Assembly: GCF_000495795.1 (NCBI RefSeq) | Contig: NZ_AWGD01000034.1 | Span: forward strand, 1-34,776 | From: Asticcacaulis sp. AC460 | GTDB taxonomy: Bacteria; Pseudomonadota; Alphaproteobacteria; Caulobacterales; Caulobacteraceae | DNA: 34,776 nt | Reading direction: 5' to 3' | Shown here: piece after piece, positions 10,333-21,800 of the stretch | Layout: every line of letters starts with the position of its first letter | Numbering within the stretch: the first letter of the stretch is position 1 | Notes under the pieces: model-generated | What the model saw: the letters and a program-made list of their open reading frames with translations, nothing else | What the model was told of the DNA's origin: nothing | The model's database searches: none | Position numbers and translations under genes: made by a program

Positions 10333-10874
10333 ATCACCCGGTCATAGTGCGGGAACAGGACGCCGAAACTGCGCCAGAAACCTTCGGATGACTGGCCGTC
10401 CAGTTCGGCGGCCAGCACGCCGAGATGGGCGTGCCACCCCGCCGAGACCATGACCCGCTCGGTGCGGTCGGGGGCGCGGCTATGGGTGATGGTCAGACGG
10501 ACCTTGTCACCTTCGTCGGTCAGGTCGAAGCGGACCTGTGACGCTTCGGGACTGGTGCCCCAGGTAAAGGCCAGGAGCGAGGTCGGCTCGCAGGCCAGGA
10601 CATGCCCCTTCAGGCGCTGTTCCTCGCCGAAGGCTTCGAAGCCGGCAGGCGGCGCGGCGTCGCCCGGTGTCAGGCCATTGTTGTTGAAGATCAGCTCGAT
10701 ATCACCGCCATTCGACAAGCTCAATTCACCGGCGCCCAGCCAGCGGCGGCGCAGGTCGGGTTCGGTCAGGTAGCGCCACAGCCGGTCACGCGGGCCGGGC
10801 AAAAGGCGTTCGATGCGGATGGTGTCGGCGGCAATAGCGTGAGCGTAATCGTCTACGGTGTCACTCAGGGTCAT
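10329..10874 (-). CDS. SRPBCC-fold (AHSA1/START-like) domain protein (181 aa)
   Basis: Typical AHSA1-type start of the fold: IRIERLLPGPRDRLWRYLTE followed by RRRWLGAGE. Later motifs also fit, such as LAFTWGTSPEASQVRFDLTD, TRLTITHSRA-like LTITHSRAPD, and GWHAHLGVLAAELDG near the end. These proteins bind hydrophobic ligands, and genes for them are very often paired with an ArsR-type repressor as here. I chose the ATG at 10874 because AAAGGAG lies 7-8 nt before it and the fold begins there. The gene overlaps the end of the arsR-type gene by 14 nt. Ligand unknown. Confidence 0.9.
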   Translation of the reverse strand: MTLSDTVDDYAHAIAADTIRIERLLPGPRDRLWRYLTEPDLRRRWLGAGELSLSNGGDIELIFNNNGLTPGDAAPPAGFEAFGEEQRLKGHVLACEPTSLLAFTWGTSPEASQVRFDLTDEGDKVRLTITHSRAPDRTERVMVSAGWHAHLGVLAAELDGQSSEGFWRSFGVLFPHYDRVI

Positions 10875-11208
10875 TCTGTGCTCCTTTGTCGTCTTCAATA
10901 AGCAAGGCCTCGAGAACATCGAGGCGTTGCGTCCAGAACCGTTCGAAATGGCGGATCCACTCCTGGCCGGCATGCATCGGCGCCGCTTCCAGGCGGCAGA
11001 TATGGCTGCGTCCCTTGATCTCGCGCCGGACCAGGCCGGCGTCTTCCAGCACGCGGATATGTTTCGACGCCGCCGCAAGCGACATGGGGTAGGGGGCGGC
11101 CAGGTCGCCGACCGTTCGCTCTCCGGTGGTCAGCTGCCGCAGCATGGCGCGGCGCGTCCCATCGGACAGGGCGTGGAAAACGGCATCGAGGGGAAGTTGC
11201 TCAACCAT
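10861..11208 (-). CDS. ArsR-family winged-helix regulator (115 aa)
   Basis: A compact winged helix: LDAVFHALSDGTRRAMLRQL, then TVGDLAAPYPMSLAAASKHIRVLEDAGLV (recognition helix region) and REIKGRSHICRL (wing). It lacks the CxC metal site of ArsR proper, so it probably senses something other than arsenic or works as a simple repressor. The open frame extends further upstream antisense to the glycosyltransferase, but the protein fold starts at the ATG at 11208. That ATG sits inside a perfect palindrome, pointing to autoregulation. First gene of an operon with the SRPBCC gene. Confidence 0.93.
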   Translation of the reverse strand: MVEQLPLDAVFHALSDGTRRAMLRQLTTGERTVGDLAAPYPMSLAAASKHIRVLEDAGLVRREIKGRSHICRLEAAPMHAGQEWIRHFERFWTQRLDVLEALLIEDDKGAQNDPE

Positions 11209-11282
11209 ATGGTTGAATGTAGAGGTGATGTGTTCAATTGTCAACCGATTGGTTGAATATATTGCTGCAACCGGGACGGTTG
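11201..11282 (-). promoter_or_regulatory. ArsR-SRPBCC operon promoter with three CAACC/GGTTG operators
   Basis: Minus strand: TTGACA (11239-11244), 17-nt spacer, TACATT (11216-11221). Operator 1 is the perfect 16-bp palindrome TCAACCATATGGTTGA at 11201-11216, covering the start codon. Operator 2 is TCAACCGATTGGTTGA at 11241-11256, overlapping the -35 box. A third, looser copy, CAACC-N5-GGTTG, is at 11268-11282. This arrangement suits autorepression and could also affect the divergent glycosyltransferase gene at 11317. Confidence 0.8.
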
Positions 11283-11316
11283 ACAGGTTGCGCGGGGCAC
11301 CGCAAACCTGCGCGGT

Positions 11317-12573
11317 ATGAACATCCTTCTTATCCATCAGAACATGCCGGGCCAGTTCAAGCATCTGGCGCCACTGCTGGCCAGCGCCGGACACGACGTC
11401 CGCTTCATCACCAAGCGCAAGGATATCGAGATCCCCGGCGTGCGGAAGCTGCTGTACGAACCGCACCGTGAGGTCCGCGACTCGACACACCATTATATGC
11501 GCCAGTTCGAAAACGGCGTGCTGCATGGCCAGGCCGTGACCCGCATCTGCCAGGATCTGCGCAAGGAGGGCTGGCGGCCCGACCTGATCATGGCGCACCC
11601 GGGCTGGGGCGAGACCCTGTTCGTCAAGGAAACCTTCCCCAACTCGCCGCTGATCAGCTATTGCGAATTCTATTACTCGACGCGCGGCGCCGATTTCGGT
11701 TTCGATCCGGCGACCTCGACCACCTTCGACGACCATTGCCGCATCCGCACGCGCAACGCCCACCTGCTGCTGAGCCTGGAACTGTGCGACGCCGGCTGGA
11801 GCCCGACCCAGTGGCAGAAGTCGCGCCACCCCAAGCCGTTCCAGGACAAGATCAATGTCGTCTTCGACGGCATCGATACCGGTGTCGCAAGCCCCAATCC
11901 CAATGCCAAGTTCGTGCTCGACGACGGCCGGGTGCTGACGCCGCAGGACGAGGTCATCACCTATGTCGCGCGCAACCTGGAACCTTATCGCGGGTTCCCG
12001 ACCTTCATGCGCGCCCTGCCGGAGTTGTTGAAGGCGCGCCCCAACGCCACCGTCCTGGTCTGCGGCGCCACCGGCGTCTCCTACGGTTCCAAGCCCAAAA
12101 AGGGCGGCACCTGGAAGGAAGTCATGCTGGAAGAGGTCGGTCTCGAACAGGTCCCGGGCTTCGACCGCGTCCACTTCCTGGGCCATCTGCCCTATGACCG
12201 CTACATCTCGTTGCTGCAGGTGTCGACGGCCCACATCTACCTGACCTATCCTTTCGTCCTGTCGTGGTCCTTCATGGAGGCCATGTCGGCCGGCTGTCGC
12301 ATGATCGCGTCGAACACCGCGCCGGTCCTGGAAGTGCTGAAGGAAGGCGAGAATGGCTGGCTGACCGACTTCTTCGATCCGAACGCCCTGGTCGAAAACG
12401 TCGTCCGCGCCCTGGAAGACCCGAATGCTGCCGAGATCCGCGCTGCGGCGCGCGAAACCATCCTTGGCCGCTACGACCTGAAGACGTGCGTACCGAAGCA
12501 GTTGCACATGCTGGAACGGGTCAGCGGCCAGCCGGTGTTACCGCGAAAGGCGAAATCGGCCGAGGCCGTGTAA
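11317..12573 (+). CDS. Glycosyltransferase, GT4-like (418 aa)
   Basis: A retaining GT-B glycosyltransferase by pattern. The N-terminal domain starts MNILLIHQNMPGQFKHL and contains LIMAHPGWGETLFVK. The C-terminal domain begins near ITYVARNLEPYRGFPTFMRALP and contains the donor-binding region LTYPFVLSWSFMEAMSAGCR, with the glutamate of the E-x7-E type motif. The end region, NTAPVLEVLKEGENGWLTDFFDP, is typical of family 4. The likely job is adding sugar to a surface polysaccharide or glycoprotein. Substrate is unknown. Its start has no strong ribosome binding site. It lies between the ArsR operon and the giant RTX gene on the same strand as the latter, but 240 nt apart. Confidence 0.9.
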   Translation: MNILLIHQNMPGQFKHLAPLLASAGHDVRFITKRKDIEIPGVRKLLYEPHREVRDSTHHYMRQFENGVLHGQAVTRICQDLRKEGWRPDLIMAHPGWGETLFVKETFPNSPLISYCEFYYSTRGADFGFDPATSTTFDDHCRIRTRNAHLLLSLELCDAGWSPTQWQKSRHPKPFQDKINVVFDGIDTGVASPNPNAKFVLDDGRVLTPQDEVITYVARNLEPYRGFPTFMRALPELLKARPNATVLVCGATGVSYGSKPKKGGTWKEVMLEEVGLEQVPGFDRVHFLGHLPYDRYISLLQVSTAHIYLTYPFVLSWSFMEAMSAGCRMIASNTAPVLEVLKEGENGWLTDFFDPNALVENVVRALEDPNAAEIRAAARETILGRYDLKTCVPKQLHMLERVSGQPVLPRKAKSAEAV

Positions 12574-12813
12574 CGCCGTTCTCCCTCCCGTTGTATGCTT
12601 GCAAATGATACCGCCCCGAACGGGCGATGATACCCCCTGTTCAGGGGTTGAGCGGCCCCCTGCCTTACAGCATTTGTAAATATTAAGCCTTTGTTAAAAC
12701 GGCTAAAAGTGCTGGGTATTTGCGTAAATCATAACATCGTTCGGGACGAACGGACCGGCGGGCGGGGGGATTAGTTTTCGCAAACCCTTGTCTGGCCGTG
12801 CTTTGCAGCGGGA
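12574..12813 (+). promoter_or_regulatory. Upstream region of the giant RTX gene
   Basis: No gene seen. It holds three small inverted repeats: CGCCC-N5-GGGCG near 12612-12626, CCCCTG-TT-CAGGGG at 12634-12647 (possibly a weak terminator of the glycosyltransferase gene, without a T run) and CGTTCG-GGA-CGAACG at 12738-12752. An AT-rich stretch at 12670-12735 includes a CtrA-type box and is the likely promoter zone. Confidence 0.6.
12683..12697 (+). promoter_or_regulatory. CtrA-type binding box upstream of the giant RTX gene
   Basis: TTAAGCCTTTGTTAA is a perfect TTAA-N7-TTAA match to the site bound by the alphaproteobacterial cell-cycle regulator CtrA. It lies about 117 nt upstream of the start codon in the only AT-rich part of the gap. 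The motif is short, so the match alone does not prove binding. Confidence 0.5.
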
Positions 12814-15800
12814 ATGGACATGGTCGACTACAACGGCACCACGGGTAACGACAATTTCGGCGGCACGTCCGAGAACGACACGCTGCGCGGCAATGCGGGC
12901 AATGACACCCTGGGCGGTGGCGCGGGTGACGATGTTTTCGTCTTCGCCCCGGGCGACGGCAACGACCTGCTCGATGTCCAGAACTTTGCCACGGGCAATA
13001 CAGACAGCATCGTCATCGAGGGTGTCCTGACCATCGACGACGTCTGGATGGAGCGCGTCGAGTCCTACCACCCCAGCTATGGCTACGGTTATTACGACCT
13101 GGTCATTCATTATGGCAGCCAGGGCGACACGATCACCCTGCGCGGCCAGTTCTACAATCAACTGTTCGGCACAACCTCCTACAACCAGATCCAGACCCTG
13201 ACCATCGGCGGTGAGACCTATAGTCTGACGTCGGACCTGGAACTGTTTGGTACCGACAACGGCCGTCTGCTTCAGGGCACGGAGGGCAATGACACGCTGT
13301 TGGCTGAAGGCGGCAACGACCCGGTCTACGGTTATGGCGGCCACGACCGCATCGATGCCGGCAGCGGCTACGACACCGTCTATGCCGGCAGTGGCAATGA
13401 CACCCTGATCGGCGGGACGCAGAACGATTACCTCTACGGTTCCACCGGCGATGACCGCTTCGTCTTTACAGTCGGAGACGGTAACGACGTCATCTATGTC
13501 AGCGACGCCGCGGTGACAGATATGGACGTCATCGAACTCCTCGGCGGGCTCACGCTTGGCGACGTCTGGTTCGAGCGCGCCCAGTCCTATCACCCCAGCT
13601 ATGGCTACGGCTATTACGACCTGATCATCCACTACGGCAGCCAGGGCGACACCATCACTCTGGTCGGTCAGTACTACAACCAGCTGTTCGGCGTGACCGG
13701 CTACAACGAAATCCGCACCCTGGTCATCGGAGGCGTGGACTATGACATCGTCACCCACCTGAACCTGCGCGGGACCGCGTCGGGGGAGACCGTCCAGGGC
13801 AAGGACGGTAATGACACGCTGAATGCTCTGGGCGGCAACGATGCGGTTTATGCCTATGGCGGTAACGACCTGATCGACGGCGGCAGCGGCAATGACACCA
13901 TCTATGGCTATGGCGGCCATGATACGATCACGGGCGGCACCGGCAATGACCAACTCTACGGCGGCGCCGGCAATGATCGTTTCATTTTCAACCTGGGTGA
14001 CGGCAATGACACCCTCAACGTCCAGGACTATGGCACGGGCGACGCCGACGTCATCGAAATCGTCGGTGACATCACCATCGACGACGTCTGGTTTCAACGC
14101 ACCAGTTCCTACAATCCGAGCTTCGGCTATATCTGGCAGGACCTGCTGATCCACTTTGGCGACAGCGGCGACACCATTCTGCTGGCCGGCCAGTTCCACC
14201 GCCAGTATTTCGGCAATGCCAACTACAACCAGATCACCACCCTGATCATTAACGGGGTGTCCTACAATCTGGTCGACCATATGAACCTGCGCGGGACGGC
14301 GTCCGATGAGTGGCTGCTGGGTAATGCCGGTAACGACACCCTGGTCGGCCTGGGCGGCCAGGATTATCTCTATGGTTATGCCGGGAACGACAGCATCGAT
14401 GCCGGGGCGGGAGTTGACACCGTCTACGGCGCCGAAGGCAACGACACCCTGACGGGCGGGACCGGCAACGACCAGATCTATGGCGGCGCCGGCAATGACA
14501 GCTTCCAGTTCGCCCAAGGCGATGGCGACGACACCATCCATGTCCAGGACTATGCCGCAGGTGATGCCGACGTCATCGAGCTGACCGGTGACCTGACCAT
14601 TGACGATGTCTGGTTCCAGCGCACCTATTCCTGGAATCCGAACTTTGGCTATGTCTGGCAGGACCTGATCATCCACTATGGCGACAGCGGAGATTCGGTC
14701 TACCTGTCCAACCAGTTCCACCGCCAGTATTTCGGCAATGCCAACTATAACGAGATCACCACCCTGATCGTCGGTGGCGTCGCTTACAACATTGTCGACC
14801 ACCTGAACCTGCGCGGGACGCAGGGCGACGAATGGGTCCTCGGCAACAGTGGCAACGATACCCTGACGGCTCTGGGCGGCCAGGACTATCTGTATGGCTA
14901 TGCCGGCAACGATATCGAAGACGCTGGCGCCGGCCAAGACACGGTCTATGGCGCCGAGGGCGCCGACACCCTGACCGGCGGCACGGGTAACGACCAGATC
15001 TACACCGGATCGGGCGACGACGTCGTGCGCTTTGCCGAAGGCGACGGCAACGACATCATCTATGTCCAGAACTCGGCGGCGGCGGATTCCGACACGATCG
15101 CACTGCTTGGCGACCTGACGATCAACGACGTCTGGTTCGAACGCACCCAGTCATGGAACAGTTCCTACGGCACGGTGTGGCAGGATCTGATCCTGCATTA
15201 CGGCGAAGGCACGGACTCCATCCTGCTGAGCGAACAGTTCCGTAACGATATTCACGGCAACACCGCCTATAACTGGATCGATACCCTGGTCGTCGGCGGC
15301 GTGACCTATAGCCTGCATGACGGTATGAGCTTCCGCGGCAATGGCGGCGCCAATACGGTGGTGGCGTCGAACGGCGACGATCGCATATCGGGTCTGGAAG
15401 GCAACGACACCATCTACGCCTATGAGGGTGACGACACCATCACCGGCGGCCTGGGCAGCGACCTGATCTATGGCTATGGCGGCATTGACGTCGCCCTGTA
15501 CGACGGCCAGGCCGGCGACTACACCATCGTCGTCAATGGCACCACGACGACCGTTACGGACAACCGCGTCGGCAGCCCCAACGGTACCGACACCCTGCAA
15601 GGCGTCGAACTGATCGAATTCGCCGAGCAGGATGCCGCCACCGGCCCGGTAACGCGCATCGGCACCGCCGGCAACGATACCCTGAGCGGCGGCGACTTCG
15701 GTGACTCGGTCTACGGTTACGATGGCGACGATGTTGTCACGGCCGGCGGCGGCCGCGATGTCATCTATGGCGGTGCCGGACAGGACAGTCTGGACGCGGG

Positions 15801-18800
15801 CACAGGCGACGATACCGTCGATGGCGGCGAAGGCAACGACACCGTCCTGGCCGGCGATGGCCATGACAACGTCTCCGACACTTCGGGCCTCAACCTTATC
15901 GACGGTGGTGCGGGTAACGATACGATCGTCGCGGGCGGCACGGTTGATGCCGGCGATGGCAACGACTCGGTTACCGGGACAGCCGCGACCACGGACAGCC
16001 TCAGCGGCGGCGGCGGCAACGACACCCTGCGCGGCGGCAGCGGCGATACGCTGAGCGGCGGTGACGGCGACGATCTGGTCGACGCCACGGCCCAGGCCGG
16101 CGGCACGGCCGTGTCCCTGAGCGGCGGCGCCGGCAACGACACTCTGCTGGCCAGTGGCGGTAACAGCGACGGTTCGGTCAATATCGCCGATGGCGGAGCC
16201 GGGGCGGATTCGCTGAGCGGCGGTGCCTACGGCGACTCCCTGAGCGGTGGCGACGACGACGACCTGATCCGCGGCGACGGCGGCAACGACGTCATCTCCG
16301 GCGGCGCAGGACTCGACACGGTCCTGATCAATGGCAATCGTGCCGACTTTACGCTGGTCCGCGACGGCGGAACCGGCGTCATCATCCTGACCGACAATCG
16401 CAGCGGCGCGCCTCTGGGTGTCGACACGATTTCCGGTGCAGAAGTCCTGCGTTTCAACGATATCGACGTCACCTATGAAGGCCGCAACCTCACAGGCACC
16501 GAGGCCGGCGAGACCCTGACCGGGACAGCGGCCAACGACACCATAGCGGCGCTGGGCGGCAACGACACCGTCAACGGCAATGGCGGCGCCGATTCCATCG
16601 ACGCAGGCGCGGGTGATGACTCGGTCACCGCCAGCTATCAGAACGACACGGTTCTGGGCGGCGACGGCAATGATACGATTTCGGCCGGTACCGGCGATAA
16701 CAGCCTGGACGGCGGCGCCGGTGCCGACCGCATCTTCGCTGGGACGGGCGCGGATACGATTTCCACCGGTGACGGCGCCGACTACGTCGAAGCTTCTGGC
16801 GGTCTCAACCAGATCATTGCCGGTATCGGCAACGACACCATCTATGCCACCGGGACGGTCGATGGCGGCGACGGTGCGGATTACCTTCATGCTGACCAGG
16901 GCGCGAGCTTCGGCGCGACTCTGACGGGCGGTGCCGGTAATGACACCCTTTTCGCCACGCAGAACAATACGACAAGCATCAATGTGCTGGACGGCGGCGC
17001 CGATCTGGACAGCATCCAGGGTGGTAACTACGACGACAGCATCCTGGGCGGAACGGGCAATGACAGCCTGTGGGGCTATGGCGGTAATGATACCATGTCC
17101 GGTGATGACGGCGCCGACTATATCCACGCGGGCGCTGGCCTGAACGAGGTCAGCGGGGGCATCGGCAATGACACCATCTATGCCACCGGCACGGCCGATG
17201 GCGGTGACGGCAACGACTTCATCAATGCCGATCAGGCCGTCGCCTATGGCGCGACCCTCACCGGCGGCGCAGGTGACGATAGTCTGACCGGCACGCAGAA
17301 CAACACCACCTCGGCCAACTCGGTCGATGGCGGTCTCGGCAATGATACGGTGCGCGGCGGCAACAACCGCGACAGCCTGTTCGGCGGCAGCGGCAACGAT
17401 ACGCTGTATGGCTTCGGCGGGGACGATACAATCGACGGCGGCAGCGGGATCGACATCGTCTACATCAGCGGCAACCGCTCAGGCTTTACGATTACCGAAA
17501 CCGCGGAGGGCGACCTGATCGTCGCCGGCAGCACGACGACGGACTATCTCAGCGGCGTCGAGGTCATCCGTTTCAGCGACCAGGACGTGTCGTATCAGGG
17601 CCTGACCCTGAATGGCGGCATCGATGGCGAAACCCTGACCGGCTCGGCCGCGGGCGACACGATCAATGGCGCCGGCGGTGGTGATCGTCTGGAAGGCGAG
17701 GGCGGCCGCGACAGCCTCAGCGGCGACGCCGGCAATGACAGTCTGTACGGCGGCCAGGGCGGTGACACCCTGGCGGGCGGCGACGACAGCGACGTGCTGC
17801 GCGGCGAAGCCGGCAATGACAGCCTGTCCGGTGGCGCCGGCGACGACGAGATCGTGGCCGAGGCCGGCGACGATACGGTCGACGGCGGCCTGGGACGCGA
17901 CACGGTCATCGTCGGTGGCAATGCCGCCGACTTCAGCCTCAGCCTCGACACCCTGACCGGTGCGGTTACCCTGAGCGATAACCGCGACGGTTCGCCGCTG
18001 GGCAGCGACACCCTGACCGGGGTCGAGCTGATCCGTTTCAACGACGAATATATCGCCCTGGCCGGCAATACCGGCAGCGTGATCACCGGCACAGGCGTCT
18101 CCAATACCCTGAGCGGTGGAGCCGGCAATGACACCCTCTCCGGCCTGGAAGGCGGCGACATCATCTCCGCCGGCATCGGCAACGACCTGGCCGAGGGCGG
18201 CGACGGGTTGGATACGGTTTACGGCGGCGACGGCGCCGATACCCTGGCGGGCGGCGAAGGCAATGACCAGGTTTCGGGCGAGCGCGGCAGCGACAGCCTG
18301 GACGGCGGCACCGGCCAGGACATCCTTTGGGGCGGCCTGGGCGCGGACAGCCTGGCGGGCGGCGAGGGCCGCGATACCGTCTATGGCGAGGGCGGCAATG
18401 ACTCGCTGAGCGGCGGCGACGACAACGATTACCTGCACGACGATTCCGGCAGCAACACCTTAAGCGGCGGTGCCGGTAACGACACCCTGTACGGCAATGG
18501 CAGCCTGTCGGGCGGCGACGGCGATGACCAGGTCACGGTCTATGGCTCGGGCTATGGCGACGCCGGCAATGACAGCCTGGACGGCGTGGCGGGCGGCCAG
18601 ACCCTGTCCGGCGGCGCCGGCAATGACAAGCTGCGCGGCCTGGCCGGCGACGACAGTCTCGACGGCGGTGACGGCAACGACACCCTGATGGGCGACAGCG
18701 CCCAGGCCGGCAATGACACGATCGCAGGCGGCAGCGGCTACGACGTCGCCGTCTATTCCGGCAATGCCTCGGACTACGGCATCTCGACCGCCGGCGGCGT

Positions 18801-21800
18801 AACCACGATCACCGACAACCGCCCGGGCGCGCCGGAAGGCACGGACGTGCTGACCGGGGTTGAACTGCTGATGTTCGACGATGGCGAGTACCAACTGGCC
18901 GCCGACGTCGAAGGGATCGTCGTCAGCGGCACCGGCGCCGATGACGTCATTCCCGGACCTGTGCCCTTCCACAACCTGAACCTCAACGGCAGCGACACCA
19001 TCGATGCCGGTTCGGGCGGCGACAGGGTCGAGGCCGGCGCCGGCCATGACGTGGTGCTGGGCCGCCTGGCAAATGACGTTCTGGATGGCGGCTTTGGCGC
19101 TGACACCCTGATCGGGGGCTCGGGCGACGACACCCTGCTGGGCGCCACCGGCCATGACGTCCTGTACGGCAGCGACGGTTCGGCCGGCGGCTACAGCGAC
19201 GACGCTGATGGCAATACGGACGGCCATCCCGACTTCGATCGCGACAGCCTGGACGGTGGCCAGGGCAATGACACCCTGATCGGCGGCAATGGCGAGGATC
19301 GCCTGACCGATTGGGTTGGCGGCAACCTGCTGCAGGGTGGCGACGACGGCGATACCCTGCTGGGCAACGGCACGCTGGAAGGCGGTGCGGGCGGTGACAA
19401 CATCACCGGCTATGGCAGCCTGAAGGGCGAGGCGGGGGCCGACACCATCGTCGCCTATACCGGCGCGACGGCGGACGGCGGCGACGGCAACGACGTCCTG
19501 TCCGGCTCGGCGCCGGGCGGTTACGACGGCGCCCAGACCCTGCTGGGTGGCGCCGGCAACGACACCATCGCCACCAACTGGGGCGACGACAGCGCTTCGG
19601 GCGGCGACGGCGACGACGTTATCAGCGGCTACTACGGCAACGATACCCTGGGCGGCGACGCCGGCAACGACACGATCAGCGACAACAGCGGCGCCAACAG
19701 CCTCAGCGGTGGCGCGGGCAGCGACCAGCTCGGTGGTGGCGGCGATGACGACACGCTCAGCGGCGGACAGGACGACGACACCCTGACCGGGAGCAGCGGC
19801 AACGACTCGCTGGACGGTGGTCAAGGTACGGACGTGGCGCTGTATGCGGCCAATCGCGACCTCTACAGCGTTATCAAGGATGGCGCCGGCGGCTACTATG
19901 TCGTCAACAACCGCGGTGGTGACGGCCAGGACCGGATCACGGCGGTGGAGATTGTTCGCTTTGCCGATGCCGACCTGGTGGTTTCGGCCGCCAATACCGG
20001 CGCGATACTCAATGGTGGCAGCGATCCGGCAACCCTGACCGGCAGCGCCTTCGATGACAGCCTCACCGGCGGTGCGGCGGCCGACGTGATCGTGGCCGCG
20101 GCCGGCAACGACATTGTTGGCGGCGGCGACGGCGCCGATACCCTGGACGGTGGTGCGGGCTTCGATGTTGTCGACGGCGGCGCGGGGGCGGACAGCGTCC
20201 TGGGCGGCGGCGGTGAGGACTCGGTCCTTGGCGGCGACGGCGATGACGCCCTGGACGGTGGTGACGATGCTGATACCGTCTCCGGCGGGGCAGGTAACGA
20301 CACCGCGACCGGCGGTGCCGGCAACGACGTGGTCAGCGGTGGTTCCGGCACGGATGTGCTGGACGGCGGCCTGGGCAACGATACGGTGACGGGCAATGGC
20401 AGCCTGTCGGGCAACGATGGCAACGACAGCCTTGACGGTTCCGGCCAGTTGTTCGGCGATGCCGGCAACGATACCGTGGCGGGTTGGGGCGGCGTGGCCG
20501 ACGGCGGCGACGGCGACGACCAGGTCCGCAGCTACGGCGGCACCGGCCGCGGCGGCGCCGGCAACGACACGCTTCTGGGCTATGGCGCCCATTCAGGCCA
20601 GTCGGCCAACGAATATCTTGACGGTGGTATCGGCCAGGACGCCCTCTACGGCTATGGCGGCAACGACACCCTGATCGGCGGCCAGAACGACGACACCCTG
20701 TCGGGCGGCGCCGGCAATGACATCCTGTACGGCGGCTCCGGCGCCGACCGCGCCTATTTCAACGGTAACCTGGGCAGCTACACGGTCCAGTCCGTGGACA
20801 ACCACGTCACCATCACCGGCCAGGGCTATTCGATCAGCTACACGGTCGATGACGACGGTTATGTCGTCGGCGGCGCGGCCGTAACCGGCTATGACGGCAC
20901 CGACGTCCTGTACGGTGTCGAAGCCCTGGTCTTCGGCGATACCGAACTGGCGCTTCAGCCCTACAGCAATGTCGGCCTGGAGCTGAGCGGCACCTCGGGC
21001 GACGACATCATCATCGGCGATATCGGCAACGACACCCTGGCCGGCAATGGCGGCCACGACCGGCTGACCGGCGACCAGGGCAATGACAGCCTGTCCGGCA
21101 ATGACGGCAATGACGTGCTGTATGGCGACGGCGGCAACGACACCCTGGCCGGCGGCGAAGGCCTGGATCACATCTATGCCGGCGAAGGCGACGATCTGGC
21201 CCTGGGCGGTGACGGCGCCGACACCATCGACGGCGAACATGGCAATGACAACATCCTGGGTGGCGAGGGTGGCGACAGTCTCACCGGCGGCAGCGGCAAC
21301 GACACCGTGGCGGGCGAGACCGGCAATGACACGATTGCCGGCAATGGCGGCGACAATCTGCTGACCGGCGGCACGGGTGACGACAACATCACCAACAGCG
21401 GCACGGGTCCGGCTTCGGGCGAAGACGGCGCCGACGTCCTGTGGGGCAATGGCACCCTGTCGGGCGGGGCCGGTAACGACACGATCTATGCCTGGACCCT
21501 GGGCCAGGGCGACGGCAATGACGATCAGCTCTTTGTGGTTGGTGGCGGTACCGGCCAGGGCGGCGAAGGCAATGACACCCTGAATGGCTGGGATCCCTAT
21601 ACCTCAGACGGCGCCCAGACCCTGAACGGCGGCGCCGGCAACGACATGGTCAACGGCAACCACGGCAATGACAGCGTATCGGGCGGCGCGGGCAGTGACA
21701 CGGTGTCCGGTGGAACCGGCGAGGACACGGTCGACGGTGGCGACGACAACGACGCGCTTCATGGAGGCAGCGCCAACGACACCCTCACCGGCGGGCTGGG

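Noticed and set aside
10329..11078. Longer form of the SRPBCC protein
   Set aside because: The extra 68 residues are an out-of-frame reading of the ArsR-type gene; the ATG at 10874 has the ribosome binding site.
10861..12507. ArsR-type protein with a 430-residue N-terminal extension
   Set aside because: The extension is antisense to the glycosyltransferase gene. The winged helix, promoter and operators fit the ATG at 11208.
12703..14937. 744-codon minus-strand open frame over the start of the giant RTX gene
   Set aside because: Low-complexity antisense shadow that would also run through the upstream regulatory region.
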